The notes: a model not told the origin generated them from the sequence alone. DNA of 64,000 nt from Pelobates cultripes (GCA_933207985.1 OW240918.1:115433741-115497740), one strand, 5' to 3'; counted from the first letter of the stretch, positions 1-13,437 are shown. Numbers and translations are program-made.

Positions 1-715
1 TCCAATTGGAAAACAACGGCAGACCAAATCAAACAAGAGGTACGAGACCTCTCCTTGAGAACCTCCTATGTGGAGCAGCAGTACCAAGATATAACATCCC
101 AGCAAACAGAAGCCAAAGAACACCTGCACAGCTTGCAACAGCAAATGGAGGCAATGGAAGCACGCATTGCAGACTATGAAGACAGGGCAATACAAAACAA
201 TCTACGATTACCCCGGAGTCAGTGCTCCCAAATAACCTACAAGTCTACGTGAGGGGCTTTCTCCATACATACGCACCAGACATCCCTGCGGACATGCTCC
301 TCGTCGACAGCATACACAGAGTTCCGAAGTCCAGGTACCTACCAGACTCTGCTCCTCGAGATGTCCTCTTCCGGGCACATTACTTCCACATCAAGGAGTT
401 AATCCTCAGAACGCACCGCAGCAAACCGGACCCGCATGAAAACTAGCCCACAGTGCGCATCATGGCGGACCTCTCCGCGGCAACACTCAGATGCAGACGG
501 GAGTTCCAACAGGTCACAGCAACACTTCAGAAACAAGGAATCCGGTACAGGTGGGGCTACCCGACAAAAATTATACTCACACGAAGTCCCTCTCCACCCC
601 AGAAGAGGGCCTAAAGATGCTCACCGAATGGGGAATACCCGCCTCGATAATGAAAGGGCCACAACCTGCATTCAGGCAGACTCGCAGGCCCCAAGTGGAC
701 TAGTCAGACTGTATG
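1..715 (+). pseudogene. L1-clade LINE ORF1 remnant (nucleic-acid-binding protein), 5' end outside window
   Basis: ORF1 of L1-type retrotransposons makes a trimeric coiled-coil RNA chaperone that coats the element's RNA. Here frame 1 opens at the window edge with a Q/E-rich heptad-like coiled coil (to about base 215). A frameshift leads into an RRM-like segment (about 222-446) with the family pattern VYVRGFL then PRDVLFRAHYFHIKE. After another shift comes the C-terminal domain (about 500-715, ending near TPEEGLKMLTEWGIP). The protein is therefore spread over three frames and is not functional. It lies upstream of, and on the same strand as, the ORF2 remnant, as expected for one L1 copy. Family assignment rests on domain order and recognised motifs; Tx1-like versus other L1 subgroup is not resolved. 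Confidence 0.8.
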
Positions 716-1632
716 CTCTGAGACGTAATTCGCCACAAACATTCTACTACGGACACTCTGTGATAAGCATAAATGATAAATAACCTTACTGATGTTAATG
801 TTTAAAATTTGTTTGAGTTAGCAAATGATGGATGTGCATATAACCTGGCTGTATACCTCATATAGCTAGCCTGATAATCAGAATGTGCAAACAACACCAT
901 ACCCCCCAGGCACAGCTAGGGCTTTACCATACTGCCACACAAACACCCACAGGCCTTACAATAAGAGATTGGGTGGGATGGTGACGCCATGACCCTTGGT
1001 CACTGAACACCATCTCTAAAGCATAACTAGCCGATGGCGAGTACTTAAGTTATCATGGGGTGCCAAAGGGTTACCTGATAAACTCAAATAATTACAACTA
1101 ACTGTGCAACTAAGAGGTAGAAGGCCCCCCTGATGGGGAAATAGACAACACGCCCATCCCAGTCTTTGAACAACAGTATGCCCAAAAACGCAAAATCGGA
1201 TAAGCAAGACGCCTAGCACATAACACAGCCTACTGTAAATGACCTACCCCTTAAGCACATCACAAGGTTTAAACTCTTTATGAACTGCTTTTATTTTTTA
1301 CTTTGTTTTGTGTCTTTTCCTTTTCACGGCAACAAAGCCTTCCTACCGTACTGAATTTCTGTACAATGTTTCAAGCACAATGTTAATGAAATATGTTATA
1401 CATATGTATGTTTTTGTTACAATCACCTTTCACAAATGGAGCCCAAACAGCCACCGCTTGGAAGTTTAGACTCCCATCCCCCAGGTGTGACTGACACACA
1501 GGACCTCACAAGGTCCAAGCACCCACTCCCTAGACTAAAACCAGACATCCCTTCCCCAAAACCTCGGCCCTCTTTACCCCTAAGCGAGAACAAGGCTCAA
1601 ACCCACAACTAAACCTCAGTAACTCTTATCTC
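716..1632 (+). other. L1 inter-ORF spacer, no coding signal
   Basis: About 900 bases between the ORF1 and ORF2 remnants. It is A/C-rich on the + strand like the flanking LINE, with many stops and no domain. A T-rich stretch near 1290-1330 breaks the composition and may be a small secondary insertion, but no duplicated target site was seen. Confidence 0.45.
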
Positions 1633-4600
1633 ATGTTCCAGCCTCAAACAACACCTACCATGAAAATATACGCACACAATGTCAAAGGACTGAACACGTC
1701 CCACAAAAGACGCATACCACTAGAAGACCTGAAATGCAATAAAACAGACATAGTCTGCATACAAGAAACACACTTTGTTTCCAACCGCACCCCTACATTC
1801 GCCACAAGGGATTACCCCCACCAATTCCATGCAACCCACACCTCCAAATGAAGAGGAGTCTCTATCCTCTTCCATAACTCCCTCACAATCAAACCTCTCC
1901 AAACCAAACTTGACAGCCAAGGTCGATTCCTTATACTTCACTGCCTAATCAACAACAATCCCCTCCTGCTAGTAGGCCTATACAGCCCAAACGACCATCA
2001 ACACAATTTCCTACACAAAGTTCTCACAAAACTGCCGGCCAAACTTAATGTCCCAATACTGATATGTGGGGACCTCAACCACACAATGGACTCGTGCATA
2101 GACTCCACAGTCCCCAATACCTCCACCAGACACCTAACACTCAAACGTAGCAACAAAGCATTTGCAAAATTACTGCACAACCACGGCCTGTACGACGTCT
2201 GGAGAACACTCCTTCCAACAGCCAGGGAATATACATTCTACTCACAAGTCCAAAAGACCTACTCTAGAATTGACCACATTCTTGCATCAGGACCCCTTCT
2301 CCAACAAATCAGGGACTGCTCCATAGGAAGATAGTGTGGTCAGACCATGCACCCATCTTAATGACCCTACAAGACCAGTACCAGCATAGAGGCAAACCCC
2401 CATGGCGTCTCAATGACATGCTCCTGGACGACAACACATTCGTAAAGTAACTCAATCACCAACTGCAAGAATATTTTGAACTAATCAACACCCCAGAAAT
2501 CTCCACCGCATCCCTCTGGCAAGCTCACAAGGCGGTCGTGAGGGGAACGCTAGTGGGAAAGAGAATACACAGACCTCTTAAGGAAACTTCGAGATACAAC
2601 ACATGCACAAATTCTTAACCCCTCTGATACACATGCCAAAACCATTGAAGACATAACCAACTGAATCAATCGCTTGACCCTCGACAAAACAGCCTACATG
2701 CTCACCAAACTAAAAATGAAAACGTACACCCAAGGCAACAAAGCGGGGAAACACCTAGCAATGATGCTTAAACAAAAACAAGCAATCTCAAACATCCCAT
2801 ACCTGATAGCAAAAATAGGGGAGAAACTTCTTAACCCACAAGATATCAATGATGAGATGGCTGACTACTACCAAACTCTGTACAATCTGAAAAGTTACGC
2901 AACTGTACACCAACCCACAGATCACGAAATAGATACCTTTCTCCAACGGACGACACTACCCATGCTATCAACGGTTCAAACGCAAGCCATACAAGATCCA
3001 ATTGCCACACAAGAATTCCTAAAAGCAATCCAGGCACTCCCATCCGGAAAATCACCAGGCCCCGATGGCCTAACTAATTCATACTATAAACAATTTGCAC
3101 CAATCTTAGCCCCCTACCTACAGAAGCTATTCACTCATATACTAGATACAGGCAGCATGCCGCAGGAAATGCTGATGGCACATGTTGCTACCCTCCCTAA
3201 GCCGAGTAAACCGCTGGATAGAAGCCAAAATCTCCGCCCTATGTCTTTACTGAATACAGACGTAAGGCTCATCGCCAAAATCTTCTCAAACCGACTAGCA
3301 CCCATTATCCCGACACTAATCAAAGGGGACCAGGTGGGGTTCGTGGGAGGCAGACAGGGAGCAGATGGCACACGCAAAATCCTAAATAAGCTGCATGGGC
3401 TGCGGGGGCGGGGAGGGTCCCGACTGTACTACTCTCCTTCGACGTGGAAAAAGCTTTTGACACTGGCCCTTTTTCCTCGCAGTCCTCCGAAAATTTAACT
3501 TCCCGCCCCAATTCCTATCAATAGTCACAGCGTTAAACTCAGCCCCAACAGCTCGAGTGGTCAATGGGGGATTCATATCTAAACCGTTCTCTATTTCAAA
3601 TGGCTCTAGGCAGGGCTGCCCACTCTCCCCCCTACTCTACATACTAGCATTAGAACCCCTAACACAACTCATCAGGGATGACCCAAACATCCACGAAGTC
3701 ACACTCAAGGGGCAAGAATACAAACTATCCCTATTTGCAGATGATATCCTCCTCTCCCAAACTTCCACCAGCTCCTCACCCAATATAGTCGCTGCTCCTA
3801 CTACAAATTAAATATCGCAAAAACTTTAGCCCTGGGGATTAACATCCCAGCACAAGACATGGCACAATTAAAATCCAACTTCACATATGACTGGAGGCAA
3901 GACTACATAAAATTTCTGGGAGTACATTTTACACCTACACCAAGCACGCTCTTCAAAGCAAACTATCTCAAACTGCTTGGTGAAATCCGAACATTTATAC
4001 AAAGTTGGAAGGGGAAATTAATCTCTTGGACATGCCGAATAGCTTCAGTGAAAATGGTTGCTCTACCTAAAATCCAATACCTATTCCGAAAATTACCAAT
4101 ACGACTCACGCATAAATATATTCGGGACCTGCAAAACCTCCTAAACTACTATATATGGGAAGACAAAAAGCCCCGCGTAGTGAAGACTACAATGCACAGA
4201 ACATTCACCACAGGCGTAATGGGCATGCCAAACATAACTGGATACTACAGAGCTGCCCACGTAGCTCCCCTACTAGCATCATCACACCAGTGCGAACCAC
4301 TGGCATTGACTGAGATAGAAAAGAACTATGCGAATGGCCTCCCCATATCGTTATTAGCTTGGCTGCCTAAAACTTAAATGCTATAAATTGCCGAAATGCT
4401 GTCCACAACCAAGCTCACTATCTCAATATGGGACAACTACCGAAAACGCATGGGCAACAATGTCCTAATCTCCCCAGCCTTCCCTGGAATTGATGAAACT
4501 TCTCATACCCGACTTTAACTACAAACTTTGGCACAGGCACGGTATAAAAACGCTATCACAGCTAATGAAGGGCTCCCACCTGAAGCCATTCCCGACCTTA

Positions 4601-5127
4601 GAATGGAATATACACTACCTATCACAGCTATGTTCTCCTACAGACAATTACAATCCTGGTATGCCCTACAACTGAAACAAACACCCTCAAACAACTCTGA
4701 CCCAAGCTGGCAAACTATAGAACAAATCTACACAACAGCCAAACCAGCCAAAAAGCTTCTCTCCATAACCTATACATCAGAAAGCCTCCGACCCCAACGA
4801 CATCCCCTCTCCTTCATAACAGCATGGGAAAAAGACATTGGGCGCAAACTCTCTGAAGCGCAATGGCACACCATCTTCAAGGCACACAAACAGCTCACCC
4901 TCTGCATGACCCACTTGGAATTAACCCGCAAAATATTATACAGATGGTACCTGGTCCCTACATGCTTCAAACATAGTTTCCCCACTACATCAGATATCTC
5001 CTGGAGATGTCAAAAAGACAGGGGCACCATAATGCATACATGGTGGCAATGCACGAAGATCCAACAATTCTGGCAACAGGTCGCGAATTTGGTCATCAAG
5101 TGCACTAATATCCAACTACCCCTTTAA
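1633..5127 (+). pseudogene. L1-clade LINE ORF2 remnant (endonuclease + reverse transcriptase)
   Basis: ORF2p nicks target DNA with an APE-type endonuclease and copies the element RNA at the nick. Endonuclease motifs are readable across frames: HNVKGLN and QETH near 1675-1770, GDLNH near 2070, SRIDHIL near 2265 and WSDHAP near 2337 (catalytic Asn, Glu, Asp and His positions). The reverse transcriptase follows from about 3030: GKSPGPDGL, then LPKPSKP, FDVEKAFD, GSRQGCPLSPLLY (about 3600) and the catalytic FADD box near 3736. A C-terminal segment carries KFLGVHF, then IWEDKKPRV, and a late WWQC motif near 5040. The frame is broken by several stops (for example TGA at 1849) and indels near 2335, 3440, 3810, 4380 and 4500. 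It is a dead but nearly full-length ORF2. Confidence 0.88.
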
Positions 5128-5946
5128 CCGGAAACATTCCTACTCCTCCTGCTACCACAGATACCACACAAACACCAGAGATATCTTGCCTACCATATCA
5201 TCATAGCCGCTCTCACTAGCATTGGTAGGAAATGGAAGCAAACCGCCCCGCTCACAATCACTTAATGCGTCACAATTATAGACACCAACAAAATCTATGA
5301 AACCATGGCTAGACGCACACAACACACAATCCCATACTGGCCAAAGGCGTGGGAAATCTGGGAAACACACAAACAAACTTAAAACGGATTACACGCAAAC
5401 ACCACAATACATCTCTAAACTTCCTCGACTGGAGGCAACACACAATCCACTCTCCCCCCGACACTTGAACCAAACAAAAGCTGACGGTACAACCTAGCCA
5501 TCTTGTTATTGGCCTTCTCTGCTGACACCCCCTTTTTCCCACTTCCCCCCTATACCAATCACGACCTAACGAGGACAATAGAACACACCACAACCCAGAA
5601 CATAAAGCCTTGACGTCATCGCCTTAACGGATGAAACAGTGAAGGGACAAAGGCACTCTGCTAATTGTGCCACAATGTCGCATTAAGATACAGCCGATGT
5701 AATGCATGTGCTACACAAAATGTAACAATTCAGGATGTGTTTTGAATTCTCGATGGAATAAATGACCAACTACTCACTGTACCAAGACAGGGCTCCCCTA
5801 CCCCCTTTCCTCTATTTTACCTTCTGTATCCTTACCCGAAACACAGGAATACTGTAGTCATGAAGAATAACTCCCCCCCCCCACTTCTCTTCTGTACCCC
5901 TTCGACAAGCTGAAAATCAATAAAAATTGTCAAATTCAAAAAAGTA
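5128..5946 (+). other. 3' region and tail of the L1 copy
   Basis: Non-coding continuation of the LINE. It ends in an A-rich tail around 5917-5946 with an AATAAA-type signal near 5919. No clean target-site duplication could be paired because the 5' end is outside the window. Confidence 0.5.
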
Positions 5947-7012
5947 TAACAACTATTATACTTTCTATTATTGACCACTTCAAAACAAAGTGTTTTTGTT
6001 TTAAAAAATATTACCATGCAGACCCGGGCCCCAGACCCACGCACCACAGGGGAGGGATTCCTGCCTTGACAACAACATCGCAGTCCCCAGTCCAGGTCAC
6101 AGCCATAGGCCCGCAAAGGAGCCTGGACTGGTGACCCATTCATAAACCCAACACATAAGACCTCTCCCCGGCCCGCACGTGCCATCCACAAAAGGCAGAC
6201 CCTCACCATGCCCACACACACAACTGAGACCCCAAACTGGAACCCCCAGGATGCACAGTCGAACCACGACTCAACCCCTGAGACCAATGGTTACAATCGT
6301 TTATAGTTATATTTTTATGTAATTTAGTTTTATTATGTGTTGCTTACACAAAATGTATTGACTAACCTCAAGACGGCAAAACAGGCAAACAAACTTGCCA
6401 CAAGATGGAAACCCCATACGCAAACTACTAAACATGACCCGCAAGCCAACGAGATGCATCAACCTAATGTATGACCACGATAACCTGCCAACAAACCGTG
6501 TACTTGACAAACAACAGATCCAGTTGAATGTTATTAATGATTTGCATACCACCAGTTTCCTTTCTCTAAAGCTACATTTTGACTATGAAAACTCAATCAA
6601 CACAGAATGTTAAAATATATATAAATATATATATATGTATATTACCATGGGGGGTGGAGCGTGACCTTAAAGCTGTGAAGACACGTTGTGAGCGAGTTCC
6701 TGCTTGCCGTGCCATTATTCTGTGGATATACCCGGCTACTGAGCAGGGATCTTCATTAGAGAGTGATCTCTACACTGGGGATACTCTAGCCATTATACTG
6801 ACATATTACCCGACTCTATTGACCGCTGTGGACTCACTGCGCAGGGCTACAGCCTGCACGCGACAGAGCTTGGGAATGGCGGCCAACTTCCTCGCGCCTA
6901 TGCGAGCCATGCAGAACCTCAATTCTCCTACCCCAACCCCCAGACCAGCAGGGGTTATCCTGGTCCCCACTGGTCTGACCTACAAAGTTAGAGCTGACCT
7001 ACACAGTAGATA
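5947..7012 (+). repeat. L1-like flanking fragments (3'-like, then 5'-like)
   Basis: 5980-6620 is A/C-rich on the + strand like an L1 untranslated region and ends in an AT-rich tail. 6646-7012 is GC-richer, opens with a G-run and contains a 144-aa reading frame (6579-7013) with no recognisable domain. It resembles an L1 5' leader by composition only. I see no catalytic motif, so class assignment is tentative. Confidence 0.3.
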
Positions 7013-8080
7013 ATATTTTTGTACAATGTAGTAGGTGTAGCAATGATTGACAGAATTAGTGAAATATCTTGCTTTTGGGTATTTTTGAAAAATCTGATGA
7101 CATTATAGGAAAACTACACCCTAATATGTGCCTGTTTGTAAACAAAAAAGGTTAATCCACCAAACATTAATCTATTGAACACTAAAAAAATTGCCAAGCT
7201 ATGACTATAGCTGGGTTGGTAGTTTTTCAATGAGCTACTGTTGCCTAAAATTTACAATTTGGTTGTAAATACATGCCCCATTCTGTCCCATATAGTGACA
7301 CTAAGGTTTACATTTTACATTAGAGACCAGCGACATGTGTTTACATTAGAGACCAGCGACAGGAACAGGAGGCAATGAGTGCCATGTCCAAGCAAACTTA
7401 CAATTTAGAGAATCGGTTGACAACCTACGACCTGAACCCTGTATTACACTGAACCCTGTTTTACACTGGCTGATTGCTGTTTATGGTGTTTATTGCAACT
7501 TATGGTGTCTAATCTGCCCCCTGCCGCACTGCACAGCCAAGTTCTGCACACCATTTGGATTCTTGTGATAAATTATGTCCCCACAGAGTGGCCCATCAGA
7601 GAGCACTGCAAGCAGAGTTCTGCACACTATTCTTGACAGATTATACATGTTAAGATCCTTTAACTTTTCCATGAGGGAGCTGTGTGTAGAATTTATACAA
7701 GCTTCTCCTGGCTCCCTCACACCTCCAGACACCAGGGATGAGGCTTTTCCTAGATGTAAGAAAAATAGAGAATACAAGAACTCTGAGAATGGGCAAAAGC
7801 TTGGATAAACTCAGCTTACCTTGTGGTAAATCCCTGCTCAGGTCTCACAAATGTTTTTGCTCACCTGTGCCATTACAAAGAGAACCTATATAATTTACAT
7901 ATCAGACTGATTCAACTCACAAGGACAGTCCAGAACCAAAATGCTGGCAAGTCCTCTCTGCAAAAGTGATACAGCAACCCCAGACAATCATTTCTACCTT
8001 CGAGAGCTGATACCCCTCTAGGTACAGTAAAGTAAGTGATGGGCCTAAATCATGATGTTCATTGAACGTTTCCCTACTTA
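7013..8080. other. No gene; small local duplications
   Basis: No domain-bearing frame. The 17-base string TTACATTAGAGACCAGC occurs twice near 7315-7357. Bases 7361-7410 are about 86% identical to 13438-13487 (shared core GCCATGTCCAAGCAAA), so this is a dispersed repeat fragment. Confidence 0.5.
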
Positions 8081-8615
8081 ACTTCATTGTGTGTATGTGT
8101 GTCTGTATGTCTGTGTGTATGTTTCTGTATGGCTGTGTCTGTATGGGTGTATGGATGTGTCCATATGGATGTGTTCATGTGACTGCATGGCTGTATGAGT
8201 GTGTCTGTGCATGGGTATGTCTGTATGGCCGTGTCTGTCTGTATGGCTGGGGATGTCTGGCTGTGTCTGTAGGACTTTCTGTCTGTGCCTGTAAGGCTGT
8301 GTGTATGTGTCGGTATGGCTATGTCTGTATGGCTGTTTCTGCATGACTCTGTGTGTATGGCTGTGTATACGTGTCTGTATAGTTATGTGTCTGTATGTCT
8401 CTGTGTATATGTTTGTATGGCTGTGTGTATGTGTCTGTATGACTGTGTCTGTGTGCCTGTATGACTATCTGTATAAGTATGTTCTTTTCTTGTATGACTG
8501 TCTGTATTAATGTGTGTGTGCGCCTGAATGACTGTCTGTGTGTAACTGTGTATATGTGTCTGTATGACTGTGTGTATGTGTGTTTGTATGGTTCTGTGGG
8601 GGTTATTTAAGAGTT
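8080..8615. repeat. TG-rich degenerate minisatellite
   Basis: Irregular tandem array built on TGTGTCTGTATGGC-like units of 8-20 bases. The open frames across it on both strands (VCMCVCMSVCM-like and HTDTYTQPYRH-like peptides) are low-complexity translations of the repeat, not genes. Confidence 0.9.
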
Positions 8616-9189
8616 CTGAAAAGTAAGAGTTTGATCCATTGTGTCATGGAAAAATTGTATATATTCAATAATTATAGGTGACAAGGGCTTTTCTTAATTT
8701 TGATCCTTCGGCTGTTAAGCAGAGAGCTTCCTAATTTGTTGTCCGTAAAAATGGCAATCGCACATAAGGAAACCAAATTAGGGGGATATCTATAAAACCT
8801 TTCAAAGATCAGACTAAATAATTGGGCTCCTTACCTGTGTTTATTGTTATTACCACTATTATCATTACTATGTTTCATTTTGAGCTATATCATGGGTGTC
8901 CAACCCATGGCCCAGTTGTTATCCCCACTGCCGATCAGAGAGGGAGACAGGGAGCCCATTCAGTAGTGTACTAATAGGAGGGCTTTACCCTCCGAGTGCC
9001 ACTCATTAAGTGGGTGCCATCCAAAGCCAAGGATAGAGAGCCGCGCTGGGCAGCAGGATGAGAAATGCATGGAGGCACGCAATGTCCTGCTGTCCACATG
9101 CTCCGCCCTCATGATGTTCTGAGCAGAAGCACTCTGACTCTCTCATGGAGCAGTAAGCAAGCAAAGGCTCATATTGTTGGAGCGTTTTT
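8616..9189. other. No gene seen
   Basis: Unique-looking AT-rich sequence, then a GC-richer stretch (8900-9180) without a domain-bearing frame. Confidence 0.5.
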
Positions 9190-9770
9190 TTTTTGTTTAA
9201 AAGTGGGTTTTTTGTGTTAGGGTCTTGAGAGGGAGCAGGGTTTTTGTAAATGTTTTTGTAGGGGGACAGGGGTCTTTGTAGAGGTGGGCTGGAGTTTTTG
9301 GGAATGGGGTGCAGGAGGTTTGTAGGGGGTGGGCAGGGGTTTTTGTATGGGTAGGCAAAGGTCTTGTAGAGTTGTGGGCAGGGGTCTGTAGAGGGGTAGG
9401 CAAGGGTCTTGTAGAGGGGGTGGGCAGGGGTTTTTGTGAAGGAGGTGGGCTGGGGTCTTGTAGAGGGGGGCAGGGGTTTTTGTAGAGGGGTGCTGGGGTT
9501 TTTGTAGAGGGGTCAGGAGTTTTTCTGGGGGGCCAGGGGATTTGTAGAAGGAGGACTGGGCAAGGGTTTTGTAGAAGGGGGGTTTGTAGAAGGGGGGCTG
9601 GGCAGGGGTTTTGTAGAAGGGGAGGTTTTGTAGAAAGGGAACTGGGCAGGGTTTTTTGTAGAAGGGGGACTGGGCAGAAGTTTTGTAGAGGGGGTGCAAA
9701 GTTTTTGTAGAAGGGGAGGGTTTAGAAGGAGGACCAGGCAGGTAGTAGGCAATAAAAAAAAAAAGAAAAC
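9190..9770. repeat. G-rich minisatellite with G-quadruplex potential
   Basis: Roughly 20-30 copies of a degenerate unit close to GTAGAGGGGTGGGCAGGGG followed by a T run. Every unit has two or more runs of three to five G on the + strand. The long minus-strand frames (PSTKPLPSPP-type peptides) are translations of the repeat. Confidence 0.9.
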
Positions 9771-10139
9771 ATTTTTGGTATCAGGGAAGTGTCAAACTCA
9801 GGATCCACCCTGGGTGCGAAAAGCTTTATGTACGCCCCTGAGCCCCTTGCAATCTGTGCTCCTCCTGCACAGCTTCCTCGCCGCCTGGCAGTGAGCAGTC
9901 CACCGGGATATGACGTCATACCGGCATTACTACTGGGCGCATGAGGGACCTGTGAATGAAGAGCACAGAGTTCCCAGGCTCCAGCCTAGCAGCAACCACT
10001 GACCCCCAGGAAAAGGATCTACTCCGGTGCTCCCAGAGCAAGGTAAGGAGGCTGGGTGGACCTCTTTAGTATTGTGTGTACATGTGATTTTTGTGTATGT
10101 TTTGTCAGTGATTGGCTGTGGGGGGTGGGGAGGCAGGGG
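9771..10139. other. No gene seen
   Basis: Mixed-composition spacer between two minisatellites. There is an A-rich run at about 9752-9772 and no recognisable element. Confidence 0.4.
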
Positions 10140-10275
10140 TCTGTGGACATATCTGTGATTGTGTGTGTGTATATCTGTGATTATGTGTGTAGGTCTGTGA
10201 TTATGTGTGTGTATATCTGTGATTATGTGTAGGTCTGTGATTATGTGTGTGTATATCTGTGATTATGTGTTTGTA
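10140..10275. repeat. Short TCTGTGATTATGTGTG tandem repeat
   Basis: Six or so units alternating TATATCTGTGATTATGTGTG and AGGTCTGTGATTATGTGTG. Confidence 0.85.
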
Positions 10276-10960
10276 TGTATGAACTTTCTACAACTGCCTT
10301 TATGAAAGTTCAACCTATACATGGGGGTCATGAGTGTACTCAGGCGGTCTTGCAGAAAACAACCTGGAGTGTTTTCTTGCAATAACCAACAACAGGCTCC
10401 CCTAAATCCCACAAACGTGTGTGTAAAAATTAAAACTGAAAAATTACCACCACACATTTTCTCCTTTTTTTTGGCTATAACGGTTGCATCAGAGGCCTCA
10501 AAACACTCCATATACAATACCTTGGGGTGTCAACTTTTCAAATATATGCACGTTCATGGCAAGAAAATAAACTGGGATATGTTAAAAGGCCTCCAAAAAG
10601 AAAGTAGACAAAGAAGATATGTCAAATTTGAAAAACACATGTCTGAAGTTTGGCATTGCACCCCTCTCCCCAAACAACCCAACACACCTATCAATCGATG
10701 GTATCACTGTACTCAGGAAATGTTGCTGAACACATATTTTTTTTGTCAGTAACACATAACAGGAACTGAGAATTTATGCCCTAAGTGCAATGTGCAATGT
10801 GAGAGAAAAATATCAAAACAATTACTAAGCAAATGTTTGACAAAGACTGGTGGTAGAATTAGTAGTGCATGGAAAGTGTTAAAATACCACCATTTAAAAT
10901 ACCCTATGGTGTCTACCTTTCAAAAATATATGGTTTGACAGTGTTGGGATATTTATGGGG
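10276..10960. repeat. Probable decayed DNA transposon or interspersed repeat
   Basis: Contains an internally similar pair of phrases: CTTGGGGTGTCAACTTTTCA near 10521 and CTATGGTGTCTACCTTTCAA near 10903. Such phrases are common in interspersed frog repeats. The 143-aa frame at 10321-10752 has no recognised domain. No termini or TSD were found. Confidence 0.3.
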
Positions 10961-13228
10961 TGATAAATAATAAAATTAATATTTTCATAAAAATGATCAA
11001 AAAAATGAATTTAATCATTTTTATTTATCAATTGATATCTTGAGAATTACCCACTATTTTGAATTCTCTTAGATCCTAGAGAACGATTATGAGGATTTTT
11101 ACTCCATACAAATAAATCACAATTTGATTATAAAAATATAATTTATTGTGACATCATAATAAAAATAATAATAATATGTAACATGCTTGATAATAATCAG
11201 TGAATATTTAGTATAACATAGGTATACAAATGGCAATGGTTTAAACACAATATGGTTTCAGCACCAACTGTCAAGAACTTAGCAAGATTTATAAGGGTAC
11301 TTCACTTAGAAAAAAAAAATAACTTCACAAGACACAGAATTCCTCAGAACACACAGCACAGCGAAAAGCCATAAAATCTTGGCTAACAGTTAGATCAACT
11401 GAGTAACCTTTTCAATGCTGGCTAGATCCTTCTAAGCACATAATATCCTATTCTCATGTAATTTCCAATTAAAATAATGTTCATAACCATTCCTAGGACC
11501 GTCCAATAAAAACCATCTACCAGATTTTACTTTTAACAGAATTGTAATTTGTCTACATAAGATATACTATCTTACTTCAGAGCAAATTAATACACCTGGA
11601 TAAAAACAGCGGTATGCTAACAAGTGATAAATATATCATCCATATATAATTATTTTTTATTCCACTTGCAGAATGGAATGTTTATAACTATATATTCTTT
11701 AGTTAACTAAGATTTCTTAATTATTGAAAGAGTTAACTAATTTTGATGACGATTTTGACGTAATTTGGCTTATCTTAAATGGCCACCATAACTAACAAGA
11801 ACTGTCAGCTTCAAAGGGTTTCTTTGGTTTTTCTCCAGACAGTCAGGTTCTGACACGCCTAAATTTAAATTCACCCTGTTTCTTACAATGAGACCTTGTA
11901 AGATTTAGAAAGTAAAATTAATCACTTAGTCTTACCTATCACTGTTATCTGGCTTTCTTATGTCTGGTCCTTTTGTGAAGCTGTGTGTGTAGGATTATTT
12001 TTCTAGTCCACTAACCTTTATTAAATAATATGATATTTCTTCATGAATATTTATTTATTTATGGTCTATATCATTAACATAATACAAATTATATGTAATT
12101 AATATAATAGAAAATTTACAGAGCAGCAAATAACAGTTTTTAAAGTAAGTTACATTACATTGAAAATGAAACCATTTTGTTTTGCCTAAACTGGAGTATA
12201 ATATATTTAATATCAATTTTTAAAAAATAGGACATCTCATAAAAAATAATGGTTAACACAAGTTCTAGGTAATTCTCATTTGTTTATAAATGGTGTAAAT
12301 TCCAGAAAAAAAGTGACAATTCACCTTTAAAGATATAAACCACTAATATTGATCGCACTTTTACATAATTTTCTTCTTTATGCTATTTCGTCTCATGATC
12401 TTCAGGAAGACATTGCATTTACTAGTGTCATTACAGTGTGTTGCTAACAATTAAATCTGGTATTCTAAAATGAATGCATTTCTTTTGGCGTAATAATACC
12501 AGATTCAAACACACATATACACACGTATTTAGTTGTTTGCTAACTTAAAGTAGATGAGTGTTTATGGTTATAGCTTCACCAAAATAATATTAATGTTGAA
12601 GACAACTACAAAGTTTCAATAGTTGAACAAGTGCTACATAGGAAACGTAAGAGTTGCCGGCCAATATAACCTGCTTAGGATATTCAAGGTTCATTGTGTC
12701 AGTAAAAATATATAACGATTGCATATTGCTCTCTTTTGCTATTCTTGGCAACGTATATTTTCCTAATTTCCTACTGTACTGTCTTCAAATTTTATGGGAC
12801 CTCTTTATTGCAGTAAAACATAAATCAAAGAATAAATGCTAAAATCTTGAAGTGAATGGAAAGGAAGCTCCACTGCTCACAGAGGTAAAGCAGATCGAGT
12901 CAGATGTTAACAGAACTGCATGAAATGCTAGACACATTAACATTTTATGCGGTGGAAAGTACAAGAGTGCATTCACATAATATCTTCATTATATTTTGCA
13001 AGCAGTTTTATCATCTGTGCTACATGTTGGGTTAGCCCTGCGTGACTTCCTACACAGTATGTCTGACAGCACTGCAGACACTTTACACTTGCACAGATTG
13101 TGTGCACGTGCATGTAACATGCCGAGACAGAGCTTGTTCAAATGATGGCTAGAGGCCAATGTTGTTTTTTTCAGGAAATAACCAATGGGTTGGGTTATTA
13201 GGTCATAAAATAAATCAGGGGACACATA
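10961..13228. other. AT-rich sequence, no gene or recognised element
   Basis: Very AT-rich (poly-A/T stretches, ATAAT repeats) with only short spurious frames. I see no inverted repeats of note, no RNA gene and no coding motif. Confidence 0.6.
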
Positions 13229-13426
13229 CAGTTGCAAGAAAAAGTATGTGAACTCTTTGGAATGATATGGATTTCTGCACAAATTGGTCATAAAATGTGA
13301 TCTGATCATCATCTAAGTCACAACAATAGACAATCACAGTCTGCTTAAACTAATAACACACAAAGAATGAAATGTTGCCATGTTTTTATTGAACACACCA
13401 TGTAAACATTCCCAGTGCAGGTGGAA
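13229..13426. mobile_element. Tc1/mariner terminal fragment
   Basis: Begins after a TA at 13227-13228 with CAGTTGCAAGAAAAAGTATG. It continues as the conserved outer about 200 bases of a Tc1-type element widespread in fish, lamprey and frog genomes, and breaks off near 13426. No transposase portion or opposite end is present. Identification is by recognition of the terminal sequence. Confidence 0.75.
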
Positions 13427-13437
13427 GGTGGATTATC

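Noticed and set aside
8062..8510. Open frames of 69-94 aa with VCMCVCM-like and HTDTYTQ-like peptides
   Set aside because: Pure translation of the TG-rich minisatellite, open on both strands; no gene evidence.
9197..9752. 160-aa and 79-aa Pro/Lys/Thr-rich minus-strand frames
   Set aside because: Translation of the G-rich minisatellite; no start context and no domain.
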